A DNA stretch of 64,000 bases, from contig NZ_JACBGH010000004.1 of NCBI RefSeq assembly GCF_013391695.1, forward strand, positions 124,001 to 188,000, written 5' to 3'. Shown in pieces: positions 8,264 through 16,546 of the stretch (within the stretch, counting starts at the first letter, position 1; every line of letters begins with the position of its first letter). The position numbers and the translations under genes were made by a program. This DNA is from Thiomicrorhabdus cannonii. Its GTDB lineage: Bacteria; Pseudomonadota; Gammaproteobacteria; Thiomicrospirales; Thiomicrospiraceae. The notes under the pieces are model-generated. The model was not told where the DNA came from. It did not search any database and saw nothing but the letters and a program-made list of their open reading frames with translations.

Positions 8264-10168
8264 ATGTTTTGCAGCAACCTCAAACAGCAACTGAACAGAC
8301 TGGAACAGGCTAACCTCGAAAAAGAGGCTGTTCTCAAGGCGATGGATCGCGCCCTGGCAATGATCGAATTCGATCCGCAGGGAAACATCCTCGGATGCAA
8401 CCATAACTTCCAGCAGGTCATGGGTTACAGCGAAGAGGCGGTGCGCGGCAAACACCACAGTCTGTTCGTGAGTAAGCAGGAAACCGCAAGTGCCGGTTAT
8501 GCCCGCTTCTGGCAAAGACTCCGCCAGGGCGAATTCTTTTCCGGACGCTACAAACGGCTGCGTCAGGACGGCACCGCCGTTTGGCTGGAAGCCACCTATA
8601 ATCCGGTGATAAATTCAAATGGCGAGGTCGTCAAGGTGATCAAACTGGCCACCGACATTACCGCTAAAGTCGAGCGTGAACTGTACGACAAAGCGCAAAT
8701 GGAGGCTTTGAACAAAGTCATGGCGGTCATCACCTTTGATCTGCAGGGCAATATCCTCGATGCCAACGATAATTTCCTCAAAGCCACCGGCTATCAACTC
8801 GATGAGATACAACACCGGCATCACCGCCTGTTTGTAACACCGGAATATGCGGCATCGGAGGAATACGCGCTTTTCTGGAAGCAACTGGCCCAGGGCATTC
8901 ACCAGGCCGGCACCTTTGAACGGCGCACCAAAAACGGCGAGCCGCTATGGCTGGAAGCGAGTTACAACCCTATTCTGGATGACGAAGGCCAGCCGTTCCG
9001 GATTGTTAAATACGCGACCGATGTGAGCCAAAACGAGAACACCCGCCTGCTCAGGGATGTGATTGATAACGCCGGCGACGTGCTGCAACGCTTTTCGCAG
9101 GGCGATCTGACCGCCAGAATGCGTGAGCATCTTGAAGAGGGTCAGGTCTGCATGTTCCGCCCCGAAATCAACCAGCTCACCCGCAGCATCGGTGAAATGG
9201 CGGAAAAACTCGATGAGGTCATCGCCTCGGCGATTGAGTCTTCCAACGTGGTGCAAAGCGCCGCCGGCGAAGTCAGCAACGGCGCGGCCGATCTGAACCA
9301 GCGGGTACAGGAGCAGGCCGCCGCGCTGGAGCAGACCTCCTCCACCATGCATCAAATGAATGCCAGCGTGCAGAACAACTCCGCCAACGCCAGACATGCG
9401 GCCAAAGTCTCCAACGATGCACAGCTGAAAGCCGGCGATGGCGTGAAGGTCATGCAACAGACCATCGAGGCGATTAACGCCATTCAGGAGGCCAGCACCC
9501 ACATCGCCGAAATCGTCTCGTTAATTGACAGCATCGCCTTCCAGACCAACCTGCTGGCGCTCAATGCCGCGGTGGAAGCCGCCCGTGCCGGAGAACACGG
9601 TCGCGGCTTTGCGGTGGTGGCCGGCGAAGTGCGCAACCTGGCGCAGAAATCGGCCGAAGCGGCCAAAGACATCAACAAGTTGATCAACGACAGCGTTGCC
9701 AAAGTCACCCAGGGAACCAAACTCGCCTCGGAATCGGGCGAGGCGCTGCAGGAGATCAACAACGCAATTCAGGCTATCGTGCAACTGATCAAACAAATCG
9801 CCGATGCGTCCGATGAACAGGCCACCGGCATTGAACAGGTCCATCAGGCCATCACCCAAATTGACGATGTGACCCAACAGAACGCCGCGCTGGTGGAGCA
9901 GACCTCTGCCGCCGCCGACAGCATGAACGAACAGGCCACCCGGCTTCGCGACAATATGCGTTTTTTCAAGCTGAGCGCGCATTCAAACCAAGCGGCGCCT
10001 TCGGCTAATCCCGCCATCAGAAGCGCGCCGCAAACCTTGACGCAACCCGCGAAACCTGTCGCCAAACCATCCGCAACGCTGGCGCCGGCAAAAACGGCGA
10101 CAAACACCGACCAGCCGATAAAGGCGGCCATACAGCAGGCACGGGATACCGAATGGGAGGATTTTTAA
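8264..10168 (+). CDS. Soluble PAS-PAS methyl-accepting chemotaxis protein
   Basis: A 634-residue chemoreceptor with no visible membrane segment. Two PAS domains (about residues 25-140 and 145-265; each with the sequence pair GNILxxNxNF and LEATYNP/LEASYNP) precede a signalling domain of about 250 residues whose hairpin tip contains [20 protein letters not shown]. An Ala/Pro-rich linker leads to a C-terminal EWEDF, which resembles the NWETF-type pentapeptide that tethers CheR/CheB. The PAS domains suggest sensing of redox, oxygen or light through FAD or another cofactor. GGGGAGGG gives a strong ribosome site. Small RNA candidates flank it on both sides, and TTATACA promoter elements link it to the photolyase block. 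Confidence 0.9.
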   Translation: MFCSNLKQQLNRLEQANLEKEAVLKAMDRALAMIEFDPQGNILGCNHNFQQVMGYSEEAVRGKHHSLFVSKQETASAGYARFWQRLRQGEFFSGRYKRLRQDGTAVWLEATYNPVINSNGEVVKVIKLATDITAKVERELYDKAQMEALNKVMAVITFDLQGNILDANDNFLKATGYQLDEIQHRHHRLFVTPEYAASEEYALFWKQLAQGIHQAGTFERRTKNGEPLWLEASYNPILDDEGQPFRIVKYATDVSQNENTRLLRDVIDNAGDVLQRFSQGDLTARMREHLEEGQVCMFRPEINQLTRSIGEMAEKLDEVIASAIESSNVVQSAAGEVSNGAADLNQRVQEQAAALEQTSSTMHQMNASVQNNSANARHAAKVSNDAQLKAGDGVKVMQQTIEAINAIQEASTHIAEIVSLIDSIAFQTNLLALNAAVEAARAGEHGRGFAVVAGEVRNLAQKSAEAAKDINKLINDSVAKVTQGTKLASESGEALQEINNAIQAIVQLIKQIADASDEQATGIEQVHQAITQIDDVTQQNAALVEQTSAAADSMNEQATRLRDNMRFFKLSAHSNQAAPSANPAIRSAPQTLTQPAKPVAKPSATLAPAKTATNTDQPIKAAIQQARDTEWEDF

Positions 10169-10209
10169 GGCGACTGCAAAAGAGTGGATGTATAGATTAA
10201 GTACAATAT

Positions 10210-10238
10210 TTGACAAATGTTATACAACTGAATATATT
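10210..10238 (+). promoter_or_regulatory. Sigma-70 promoter with TTATACA in the spacer, second copy
   Basis: TTGACA (10210-10215) and TATATT (10233-10238) are 17 bp apart, with TTATACAA in the spacer (10220-10227), mirroring the promoter at 8024-8052. Confidence 0.65.
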
Positions 10239-10244
10239 AAATCA

Positions 10245-10376
10245 CGAAGCATTAAAGTCTTAATGTTCTCTGCTCTAAAAGGCGACAAAAGGTCAAGTTT
10301 TACACCCTTGACTGAAGGCCTCTTTACACCGGGCCTTACGCAATTTTTCAGCCCCCTTGCGGGGCTGCCTTTTTGC
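10245..10376 (+). ncRNA. Candidate small RNA 2 (paralogue of 8059-8186)
   Basis: Predicted transcript of about 130 nt. Its 5' hairpin (CATTAA/TTAATG, 10250-10265) and the next bases TTCTCTGCTCTA are nearly identical to small RNA 1, while the rest diverges in sequence but keeps the same architecture: a second stem (GTCAAG/CTTGAC, 10292-10312), a third (AAGGCC/GGCCTT, 10315-10337) and a terminator hairpin. Conserved 5' region plus covarying structure and no coding capacity argue for an RNA function. It lies downstream of the chemoreceptor and upstream of no plus-strand gene. Confidence 0.6.
10350..10375 (+). terminator. Intrinsic terminator of small RNA 2
   Basis: AGCCCC (10350-10355) pairs with GGGGCT (10361-10366) and is followed by GCCTTTTT. 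Confidence 0.8.
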
Positions 10377-10477
10377 CGGGTTGCAGGCTCAATCACAGTA
10401 ACGATAGCAGAAAACGCGCTTTCAGAAGATGACTGGCATCAACACAGCACTAACGCTATTGCAACGCTATTGCAACG

Positions 10478-10996
10478 CTATATGCCGCTATAGTCCAACC
10501 AAACATTAAACGCCGAATCGCTCACTACAGCGGCGCCATCGGTAATAATCATACCGTCATCATCCGCATAGAGATGCATGCCCGGCATGACGGTCAAGCC
10601 GGTAAACGCCAAATCGCACGACTGTAGAGTTTCGCTCGCAGAAGACTCTCTAATCGGACAGGTTCCCAACCCCCAGATGGCCAACGGCAGCCCTTTTAGA
10701 AACTGCGCGTTCCTGACATAGCCATTGACCACCAGACCGCGCCAGTTGTTTCGAATCGCCAAATCTGCAATTTTACGGTCAACCACTGACACATAACGCT
10801 GCCCGCTATCAATAAACAGCACGCGTTTTTTTCCATCATTTTTGAGAACCTCTTCCACTTCGTCGGCACTGCCGGTCTTAAGCGTCTCAATATCGGCGCT
10901 AATCGACGTGGAACCGCCGTATGATTTAAACAATGGACTGACCACTTGAATATTACCGTGATAGGTATCGCAAATCTCTGCTGTGCCAAATATCAT
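10478..10996 (-). CDS. RraA/HMG-aldolase family protein
   Basis: A 172-residue protein of the RraA fold, which includes the RNase E regulator RraA and class II 4-hydroxy-4-methyl-2-oxoglutarate aldolases. GTAEICDTYHG near the N-terminus, VLFIDSG and RGLVVNGYVRN around residue 95 are recognisable. In the aldolases the last motif ends in Arg-Asp, and the Asp helps bind the metal; here it reads VRN, so classical aldolase activity is doubtful. The ribosome site AAGGAGATAAAG precedes the ATG. It lies 148 bp downstream of the DUF302 gene, beyond a probable terminator and a repeat, so it may be a separate transcript. Confidence 0.75.
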   Translation of the reverse strand: MIFGTAEICDTYHGNIQVVSPLFKSYGGSTSISADIETLKTGSADEVEEVLKNDGKKRVLFIDSGQRYVSVVDRKIADLAIRNNWRGLVVNGYVRNAQFLKGLPLAIWGLGTCPIRESSASETLQSCDLAFTGLTVMPGMHLYADDDGMIITDGAAVVSDSAFNVWLDYSGI

Positions 10997-11110
10997 CTTT
11001 ATCTCCTTATCCCGTCAAATCGCACCAATAACAACCGTTATGCACCACAAATATTGCATTTCAGCGTGTTTTTAGGGGCTTCGCTAGCTATACAGCATGA
11101 CCGATACCAA

Positions 11111-11128
11111 AATGAACAGGCCGGGTAA
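11111..11128 (+). repeat. AACAGGCCGG-family repeat
   Basis: Exact core at 11115-11124 with AATG before and GTAAAA after. It lies directly behind the terminator of the DUF302-ended operon, in the gap to the RraA-like gene. Confidence 0.9.
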
Positions 11129-11146
11129 AAAAGCCCCAACCGGCTT
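11127..11146 (-). terminator. Weak intrinsic terminator after DUF302
   Basis: On the minus strand AAGCC-GGTTGG-GGCTT is followed by a run of T. The stem is only 5 bp and overlaps the DUF302 stop codon. Confidence 0.5.
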
Positions 11147-11591
11147 AATGTTCCGCTGCGATATTGACCAAACCCGACAAAACGGCACTCAGCACCTCGA
11201 CCTGCGGGCATTCCGAAATGCCATATCGGTTAGCCAGATAGGCTAAATCGTTGTATGACAACCACACCATCCCGCTCTCATCCTCCCAAGCGAGAATTTT
11301 CAGCGGCAGATCCAATCCGATGGCCTGGCTCGCCGCCATCAAAGGCGTTCCTCCCTGGGGACTGCCGAAAATCAACAGCTCCGTCGGCCGCAACTGTTTG
11401 TCTACTTGAAGCGCCCCGGCTGCGTGGTCGATGCGGGCGAAAACCTTCATTCCGTGCGCTGTCACTTCGGCCTCCAGCTTATCGACCGACCGTTTAACGG
11501 AGTTAAGACTGGGAATCTTAACTAACCCTTTGTCACTGACGGTTTCGGCTTGATATTCGGACATATTCACATTACCTACATGGCTGAACAT
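11145..11591 (-). CDS. DUF302 domain protein
   Basis: A 148-residue protein of the DUF302 family (SVDKLEAEVTAHGMKVFARIDHAAGA, then ELLIFGSPQGGTPLM). These proteins are small cytoplasmic or periplasmic domains of unknown function, often found near redox or sulfur genes; no signal peptide is seen here. Start is coupled to the upstream rubredoxin-reductase gene by TAATG at 11591; a second in-frame ATG at 11564 (MSEYQ) is possible. It is the fourth gene of the predicted sigma-54-controlled operon osmC-like, ACAD-like, rubredoxin reductase, DUF302. Confidence 0.8.
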   Translation of the reverse strand: MFSHVGNVNMSEYQAETVSDKGLVKIPSLNSVKRSVDKLEAEVTAHGMKVFARIDHAAGALQVDKQLRPTELLIFGSPQGGTPLMAASQAIGLDLPLKILAWEDESGMVWLSYNDLAYLANRYGISECPQVEVLSAVLSGLVNIAAEH

Positions 11592-12961
11592 TAAGCGGAA
11601 TACAGCTCGTTATAAAGTTTATTGGCAGAGGCCACCAATTCACCACTCAGCGCAAAACCGATGACATTTTGCTCTTCCTTGTAGAACAGCTGCTGGTTGT
11701 CGCCCACATTGAGCGTCGTTTCCCACAAACCGTGCGTGGCATGCAGCGGCGGACTCAACATAATCGACAAACTGGGCGTCTTGGTCTTAATCAGCGTTGG
11801 CAGCACTTTAAATACCTGCTCATCAGCGCCAAATATATGCGAAGCCAGCGCTTTAACCTGCCTTCTAATAGGCTCCAAATAGGCCTGAATAACGCCATCG
11901 ATTTCAGCGCAATCGCCTATCGCATAGATATTCTCATCACTGGTGACACAGTGTTCATCAATACAGATGCCCAGATTCGTCTTCAGTCCAGCCTTTTTCG
12001 CCAATTCAGTATTGGGAGACAAACCAATGGCCGCCAAGACCAGTTCGGTTTGCAGCACTTCGCCCTGATCGGTTTTAAGAACATATTTCCCTTCATCACC
12101 GTAATCGATAGACTTCAGCTCTGAGTTGAAAACAATGTCGATACCACGACTCATGAGCTTCTCTTCCAGCCTGCGTGCAATCGCCTCCGGCATAATCTGG
12201 CTCATCAGATGCGCGCCCCGCACAATGAGACGCACCTTAACGCCATAAGATGCCAAATCTTCGGCCAATTCGGTCGCGATCAGACCGCCGCCAATCAGGG
12301 TCACCTCCTGTTTACCCTGAAGCTTGCCATAAAACTTCTTATAAGCCTGCAGATCATTGATGGTCATCACTTCATGCACGGCATCGCCTTCGATTCTTGG
12401 CATTAACGCCTTCGCTCCGGTCGCGATAATCAACTTGTCGTAAGCGAACGAGCCCGTGGTTGTCATGACTTTCTTGCGTGCGGTGTTGATCGACATAACC
12501 TTGGTTTTGGTTTTAACGCCGATATTCAACTCAGCCGCTTTTTGATTGGCGGTCGCTTCGGGAATATCATCGGGTGTTCTGTTTTGACCCAATGCCATCG
12601 ACAAAGCGGGCTTGGGATAGACCGTTCCATCATCCGCCGTCAACAGCGTGATGACCGCCTCATCGGAAACCGCGCGAATCGCTTCAGCCGCCTGCCAGCC
12701 GGCATAGCCGGAGCCGACAATCAGTACATCCGCCTTGGTGCTCGCTTTGCGCTTAGTTCCCTCACACGACGGTGCTGCAGATTTGGATTCATCGATCAGA
12801 ACAAAATCCGATTTACTGACCAAACACAAGGGACAGTACCAATCGTCAGGAATATCCTCAAAACGCGTGCCCGGCGCCAAACCTGAATCCGGATCGCCCA
12901 ATTCCTCGTCATAAATCAGACCACATGTCTTACAGATGTACTTTTTAAATGGCTGGCTCAT
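11591..12961 (-). CDS. Rubredoxin fused to FAD-dependent rubredoxin reductase
   Basis: A 456-residue fusion. Residues 1-56 are a rubredoxin with both CxxC iron ligands (CKTCG and CPLC). After a short linker, residues 70-456 form a pyridine-nucleotide oxidoreductase: FAD motif [15 protein letters not shown](P)H motif [13 protein letters not shown] and the second FAD motif YAIGDCAE. It should pass electrons from NAD(P)H through FAD to its own iron centre and on to a partner. The neighbouring acyl-CoA-dehydrogenase-like flavoprotein (9 bp upstream) is the natural candidate; alternatives are oxygen or peroxide detoxification. Confidence 0.9.
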   Translation of the reverse strand: MSQPFKKYICKTCGLIYDEELGDPDSGLAPGTRFEDIPDDWYCPLCLVSKSDFVLIDESKSAAPSCEGTKRKASTKADVLIVGSGYAGWQAAEAIRAVSDEAVITLLTADDGTVYPKPALSMALGQNRTPDDIPEATANQKAAELNIGVKTKTKVMSINTARKKVMTTTGSFAYDKLIIATGAKALMPRIEGDAVHEVMTINDLQAYKKFYGKLQGKQEVTLIGGGLIATELAEDLASYGVKVRLIVRGAHLMSQIMPEAIARRLEEKLMSRGIDIVFNSELKSIDYGDEGKYVLKTDQGEVLQTELVLAAIGLSPNTELAKKAGLKTNLGICIDEHCVTSDENIYAIGDCAEIDGVIQAYLEPIRRQVKALASHIFGADEQVFKVLPTLIKTKTPSLSIMLSPPLHATHGLWETTLNVGDNQQLFYKEEQNVIGFALSGELVASANKLYNELYSA

Positions 12962-12970
12962 AGCAATCTC

Positions 12971-14056
12971 CTAAGCCGCTGACAAGCGATCAATCTCTTT
13001 TCTTAAGTGCTTAATCGACGGGGTAACAATAATGACAAAATAGGCTTCGCGCTGCTTGCGATGCGGCGCGGCATCCATAATGTATCCCTTGGCGCCCGCA
13101 TGCTGCATGACCGAATCCGCAGCACGCTTACAAATTTCAGCTCCAAGCAGACGCGCCTCCAGAACCGAACGGATATAGTCTGCACCGGGCGTATAAGGTT
13201 CCTCGCACAACCCTTGAATCAAATCCAGCGCATCCTCGAGCTCTTCCCGCAACTCATCGGGCGAATCATCCAGGTACTCATTGATTTCGGACAGCGTCAA
13301 ATTGGCTTTGTTCATTTCATTGATCGCGCCCTGAATCACGCCGGCCGCCATGCCGGTTTGCAGCAGAATGAACCCCGCCTTGATTTTTTCCAGATAGGGC
13401 TTTAACGGATCTGCCAAAAGATATTTTTTGGGCAAGAATGCATTATCAAAAATCAACGAGTAGGTGCCCGTACCCTCCATACCGACAAACTTCACCATCT
13501 GTTTCATGGTCAACCCGTCCAGATCGCATGGAATCAACGCCATGACATCGCGAATGGGCGTGCCATCCTTTTTATGAAGCGTGAAAATCGACCCGAAGAA
13601 GTGCTTGGAGGAGCTCTCCAATAAATTTGAAACCCATGGAAGCGTACCGTTGATGACATAGCCATCTTCCGTTTCTTCTGCCGACAACTTCAACTCTTCA
13701 ATCCCGGCGAAATACTTCATCGGATTGGAAAGCGCCGTCGCACCAAAATATTCCCCGTTTACCATTTTTGGTAATACATTCTCTTTCAGCCACGTGTTCT
13801 CAGAGTTTTCGATATACCAAGCGCATACCGATTGCGCCCACATCATAAAACCTGTAGACATACACTCTTCTGAAACCGTTGCCATATCCGCAATCGTTCC
13901 AAACAGATTCAGGTCACCATTGTTTTGCGAAGGAATATGGTGACGAAACGCGCCCGCCTGACCGACCTTCTCCAAAATAGAGGTGGTGTACTCACCGTGA
14001 TCAATCGCTACCGTTAGCGGCTTTAAATCCTTCTGAACAATTTGTTTAATCATCAT
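12971..14056 (-). CDS. Acyl-CoA dehydrogenase-fold flavoprotein, atypical active site
   Basis: A 361-residue protein with the acyl-CoA dehydrogenase fold: the GMEGTGTYSLIFDNAFLP segment in the middle beta domain and the QHAGAKGYIMD segment in the C-terminal helix bundle. In true dehydrogenases the region after this carries the catalytic Glu (as in YEGTS); here it reads VTPSIKHL with no Glu, which resembles group D flavin monooxygenases such as DszC/SfnB relatives more than beta-oxidation enzymes. No acyl-CoA metabolism gene lies nearby. ATG at 14056 has AGAGGAT upstream. Substrate unknown. Confidence 0.75.
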   Translation of the reverse strand: MMIKQIVQKDLKPLTVAIDHGEYTTSILEKVGQAGAFRHHIPSQNNGDLNLFGTIADMATVSEECMSTGFMMWAQSVCAWYIENSENTWLKENVLPKMVNGEYFGATALSNPMKYFAGIEELKLSAEETEDGYVINGTLPWVSNLLESSSKHFFGSIFTLHKKDGTPIRDVMALIPCDLDGLTMKQMVKFVGMEGTGTYSLIFDNAFLPKKYLLADPLKPYLEKIKAGFILLQTGMAAGVIQGAINEMNKANLTLSEINEYLDDSPDELREELEDALDLIQGLCEEPYTPGADYIRSVLEARLLGAEICKRAADSVMQHAGAKGYIMDAAPHRKQREAYFVIIVTPSIKHLRKEIDRLSAA

Positions 14057-14106
14057 TGCAATCCTCTTGGCAAGGACTGGCCCGGCGCACCGGGCCAGCA
14101 TCTCTC

Positions 14107-14646
14107 TTATTTCTTCAATTCACCAGACATCTTCACAGAGTTCATATAGGTGTTAGCAACCGGTGACCACTTCATGGCATGGGCAACCAGTTCCTCAAGC
14201 ACCTCTTGAGATGTGCCTGGAGATTCAATTACGAAATAGGCGCGAACTTCCGTCACCCCCAGTGGCTTGTTAGGATCCAGGTCACCTGTCCCCCACACGG
14301 CAGTGATATTAATGTCGCCTTCCAAATGCACTTCCAGCTTAGTCAATGGAATACCACGGTTGGTTGCGTTAGCTTGCACACCCACAGACAAACATGAACC
14401 CAATGACAACAAGGCCATTTCAGATGGGTTTGGAGCCGTATCTTCACCTAACAATCCTGGCGGCTCGTCCACAACGATGGCAGGAAGATCACGAATATAG
14501 TTGAAGTTTTTGAATTGTCCTTCCAGTACGGTTTTGGACTTCAACGTCTTAACTGCATTCGGGTCGGCCTTACCGGCCTCACCTAACTTATCCAAACCGC
14601 TCTTATCAATTGGACGCAGGCATGATGGGATAACGATTTCTGACAT
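14107..14646 (-). CDS. OsmC-like protein lacking the resolving cysteine
   Basis: A 179-residue OsmC/Ohr-fold protein. The first redox cysteine is present in SLGSCLSVGVQA (about residue 85), but the second, normally in a CPV motif, is replaced (KWSPVANTY), so two-cysteine peroxidase chemistry is unlikely. Family members act on organic hydroperoxides or persulfides. AGGAGAAATCTC precedes the ATG at 14646; an upstream in-frame ATG at 14664 lacks such a site. It is the first gene of the minus-strand operon and has a clear sigma-54 promoter 74 bp upstream. Confidence 0.85.
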   Translation of the reverse strand: MSEIVIPSCLRPIDKSGLDKLGEAGKADPNAVKTLKSKTVLEGQFKNFNYIRDLPAIVVDEPPGLLGEDTAPNPSEMALLSLGSCLSVGVQANATNRGIPLTKLEVHLEGDINITAVWGTGDLDPNKPLGVTEVRAYFVIESPGTSQEVLEELVAHAMKWSPVANTYMNSVKMSGELKK

Positions 14647-14719
14647 GAGATTTCTCCTAAACAATTAAATAATTTATTGGTCTAAATCATTTTCGCTGAC
14701 CGAAAACTGTTAAGTACTT

Positions 14720-14735
14720 AGCTTCGGAGATGCCA
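14720..14735 (-). promoter_or_regulatory. Sigma-54 promoter of the osmC-like operon
   Basis: On the minus strand TGGCATCTCCGAAGCT carries GG and GC exactly 10 bp apart, the -24/-12 hallmark. It closely matches the porin promoter at 21019-21034, including the bases AAGCTAAGT at and after the -12 element. Confidence 0.8.
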
Positions 14736-14818
14736 GAATTTGAAATAATCTTTATAAACAATAGGTTAAGGCCACAAAAACTCATTTTTTTACATTTCAC
14801 ACCCCTTCTTGAACCACT

Positions 14819-14828
14819 TTGTTAACAA
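14819..14828. promoter_or_regulatory. TTGTTAACAA activator site 1
   Basis: Perfect 10-bp palindrome 84 bp upstream of the osmC-like -24 box and 106 bp upstream of the cynS one. Copies occur before each sigma-54 promoter in the cluster, so it is the likely binding site of the NifA-like activator encoded at 18927. Confidence 0.6.
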
Positions 14829-14860
14829 TTGACAACAATCTTTGGAAAAACACACTCCAT

Positions 14861-14872
14861 ATTGTTAACAAT
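14861..14872. promoter_or_regulatory. ATTGTTAACAAT activator site 2
   Basis: Perfect 12-bp palindrome 62 bp upstream of the cynS -24 box; best copy of the shared element. Confidence 0.6.
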
Positions 14873-14933
14873 TAAAACTAATCGCAGCCAAAAAAAGCAT
14901 AAAAACCTAGCAATAACATCATGTTAAAAAAGA

Positions 14934-14948
14934 TGGCACAACACTTGT
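14934..14948 (+). promoter_or_regulatory. Sigma-54 promoter of cynS
   Basis: TGGCAC-AACAC-TTGT, with the -24 GG and the -12 G at the canonical spacing; the final base is T instead of C. It lies 46 bp before the cynS start codon. Confidence 0.75.
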
Positions 14949-14993
14949 TAAATAGACAACGCACTCTATTACCAACCCAACGGAGAACTTAAA

Positions 14994-15437
14994 ATGTTGA
15001 CAAAACTAGAGATGACCGAAGCAATCATGGTTGCCAAATCCGAAAAATCATTAACATGGACACAAATTGCTGAAGCCGCCGGCTTGAGCGAGGTGTACAC
15101 CACGTCAGCCTGTTTGGGCATGAACCACCTGGATGCTGAACCGGCAGACAAAGTTGCTGCGATCCTGGGGCTAGACGCAAGCGTGTCCAAAGCATTACAA
15201 AGCTACCCAACTAAAATTTTCGAACAAGCCGTTCCTACGGATCCTCTGATCTACCGCCTGTACGAAATTGTCGGTGTCTATGGAGAAACCATGAAAGAAG
15301 TGATTCAAGAGAAATTTGGTGACGGCATTATGAGCGCCATTGATTTCACGATGGATATCGACAAAGAGAAGAACCCGGCCGGAGACCGTGTAGTCGTCAC
15401 AATGAACGGTAAATTCCTGCCCTACAAGGCCTGGTAA
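14994..15437 (+). CDS. cynS: Cyanase (cyanate hydratase)
   Basis: A 147-residue cyanase, which converts cyanate and bicarbonate to carbamate and CO2, giving ammonia. The catalytic Arg and Glu lie in IYRLYE (near residue 88) and the catalytic Ser in GDGIMSAI, as in E. coli CynS (R96, E99, S122). The N-terminal part is the usual helical domain (TWTQIAEAAGLSE). AACGGAG gives the ribosome site. It has its own sigma-54 promoter and its own terminator, and precedes an NrtA/CynA-type importer, so it supplies nitrogen (and CO2) from cyanate. No cynR is present; regulation by the NifA-like protein is unusual for cynS. Confidence 0.95.
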   Translation: MLTKLEMTEAIMVAKSEKSLTWTQIAEAAGLSEVYTTSACLGMNHLDAEPADKVAAILGLDASVSKALQSYPTKIFEQAVPTDPLIYRLYEIVGVYGETMKEVIQEKFGDGIMSAIDFTMDIDKEKNPAGDRVVVTMNGKFLPYKAW

Positions 15438-15483
15438 CTGTCAGCCCCAAACCATTAAAGCGCGGGGCAAACCCCCTGAAAAC

Positions 15484-15511
15484 AAAGCCCGTCTACACGA
15501 CGGGCTTTTTT
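15484..15511 (+). terminator. Intrinsic terminator of cynS
   Basis: AAAGCCCGTC-TACAC-GACGGGCTTT with a T run; strong 10-bp stem. Confidence 0.9.
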
Positions 15512-15561
15512 ATTCCGACTCAAAAAACCCATCTCAACAAACATCCAGCCAATGAACCAAA

Positions 15562-15584
15562 TTGTTAACACTTTGTTCCAAAGT
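15562..15584. promoter_or_regulatory. TTGTTAACA activator site 3 and adjacent palindrome
   Basis: TTGTTAACAC (15562-15571) is followed at once by ACTTTG-TTC-CAAAGT (15570-15584). It lies about 70-90 bp upstream of the possible sigma-54 promoter of the ABC operon. Confidence 0.5.
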
Positions 15585-15652
15585 GGACATGTTTGTACAC
15601 AACCATGAGGCTAAAAAACGATAACATATTGATTTATATGAAATATAAATTG

Positions 15653-15670
15653 TTGGCATTTATCATTGCT
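15653..15670 (+). promoter_or_regulatory. Possible sigma-54 promoter of the ABC operon
   Basis: TTGGCATTTATCATTGCT resembles the -24/-12 pair, but GG and GC are 11 bp apart, one more than canonical, so activity is uncertain. Confidence 0.4.
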
Positions 15671-15706
15671 ATATAACAATCGAAAACATGTAAAGGAATC
15701 AACACC

Positions 15707-16492
15707 ATGTCAGCTTCAAACATTTGGATTTCAGACCTTACACACTATTACAACAAAAAACAGAAAAGCCCTACGCTGGACAACATCAACCTGAGTATCC
15801 CTAAAGGACAGCTGACGGCATTGATTGGTCGAAGCGGTTGCGGCAAATCAACACTATTACAAATGATGGCGGGACTCTTGTTCCCCAGTGACGGCGCTGT
15901 TCGCATCAACGGACAGACCATCGTAAAACCGAGCGCAAAATGGAACATGATGTTTCAAAAACCGTCACTCTATCCGTGGATGACCGTGAGGGAAAACGCA
16001 GCTTTAGGCTTGGTATTTGCCGGCACTTACAAAGAGAAAGCCGACCGCGTTGAAGAGCTCTTGGATATGGTCGGTCTTAAAGAACACAAAGACAAAAACG
16101 TCCAACAGCTTTCGGGCGGGCAACAACAACGTGTTGCCTTGGCGAGATCTTTGGCAACCGAACCCGAAATCCTCCTGCTGGATGAACCCTTTTCAGCGCT
16201 CGATGCGTTTACCCGTACCGCCCTGCAAACAGAGGTCGCTCAAATCTGCCACGATCAAAACATCACCATGGTTCTGGTAACGCACGACATTGAAGAGGCG
16301 GTTGCCATGGCCGACAAAGTCATCATCATGAGCCACAACCCCGGAAAAATCGTTGGCGAAAAAGACATTCCGCTGCACTACCCACGAGACAGAAGCAGCA
16401 AAGATTTTGCAACACTTAAAGAAGAACTCTTTGCGGAGTTTGAAAAGATCGACTTAGAAAAGCAGCGTGAACTAGAGGCAATGGCGTCCTAA
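15707..16492 (+). CDS. ABC transporter ATPase, nitrate/sulfonate/cyanate type
   Basis: A 261-residue ATPase of the NrtD/SsuB/TauB group. Walker A GRSGCGKST, signature LSGGQQQRVALARS, Walker B LLLDEPFSALD and the switch His in VTHDIEEAV are all present. It energises uptake through the permease encoded two genes downstream. It is the first gene of a three-gene operon (ATPase, binding protein, permease); AAAGGAATC precedes the ATG. Substrate inferred as cyanate or a related nitrogen compound from the adjacent cyanase. Confidence 0.9.
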   Translation: MSASNIWISDLTHYYNKKQKSPTLDNINLSIPKGQLTALIGRSGCGKSTLLQMMAGLLFPSDGAVRINGQTIVKPSAKWNMMFQKPSLYPWMTVRENAALGLVFAGTYKEKADRVEELLDMVGLKEHKDKNVQQLSGGQQQRVALARSLATEPEILLLDEPFSALDAFTRTALQTEVAQICHDQNITMVLVTHDIEEAVAMADKVIIMSHNPGKIVGEKDIPLHYPRDRSSKDFATLKEELFAEFEKIDLEKQRELEAMAS

Positions 16493-16546
16493 TCAGCTGT
16501 ATCCATCACATCAAATAATCACGTTTAACATTCAGGAGAGACCACT

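Larger units (their letters stand above)
14647..14993. promoter_or_regulatory. AT-rich divergent control region of osmC-like operon and cynS
   Basis: This 347-bp gap holds no gene. It contains one sigma-54 promoter on each strand (14720-14735 minus; 14934-14948 plus) and, between them, two copies of a TTGTTAACAA palindrome. The layout is that of two activator-dependent promoters sharing upstream activator sites. Confidence 0.75.

Noticed and set aside
9816-9937. Two further AACAGGCC matches in the chemoreceptor gene
   Set aside because: They continue as ACC rather than GG and encode the common EQAT motif, so codon use explains them; not counted among the 20 copies.
10452-10480. Tandem AACGCTATTGC repeat
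   Set aside because: Only two short units next to the RraA-like stop; no feature type fits and it may be chance.
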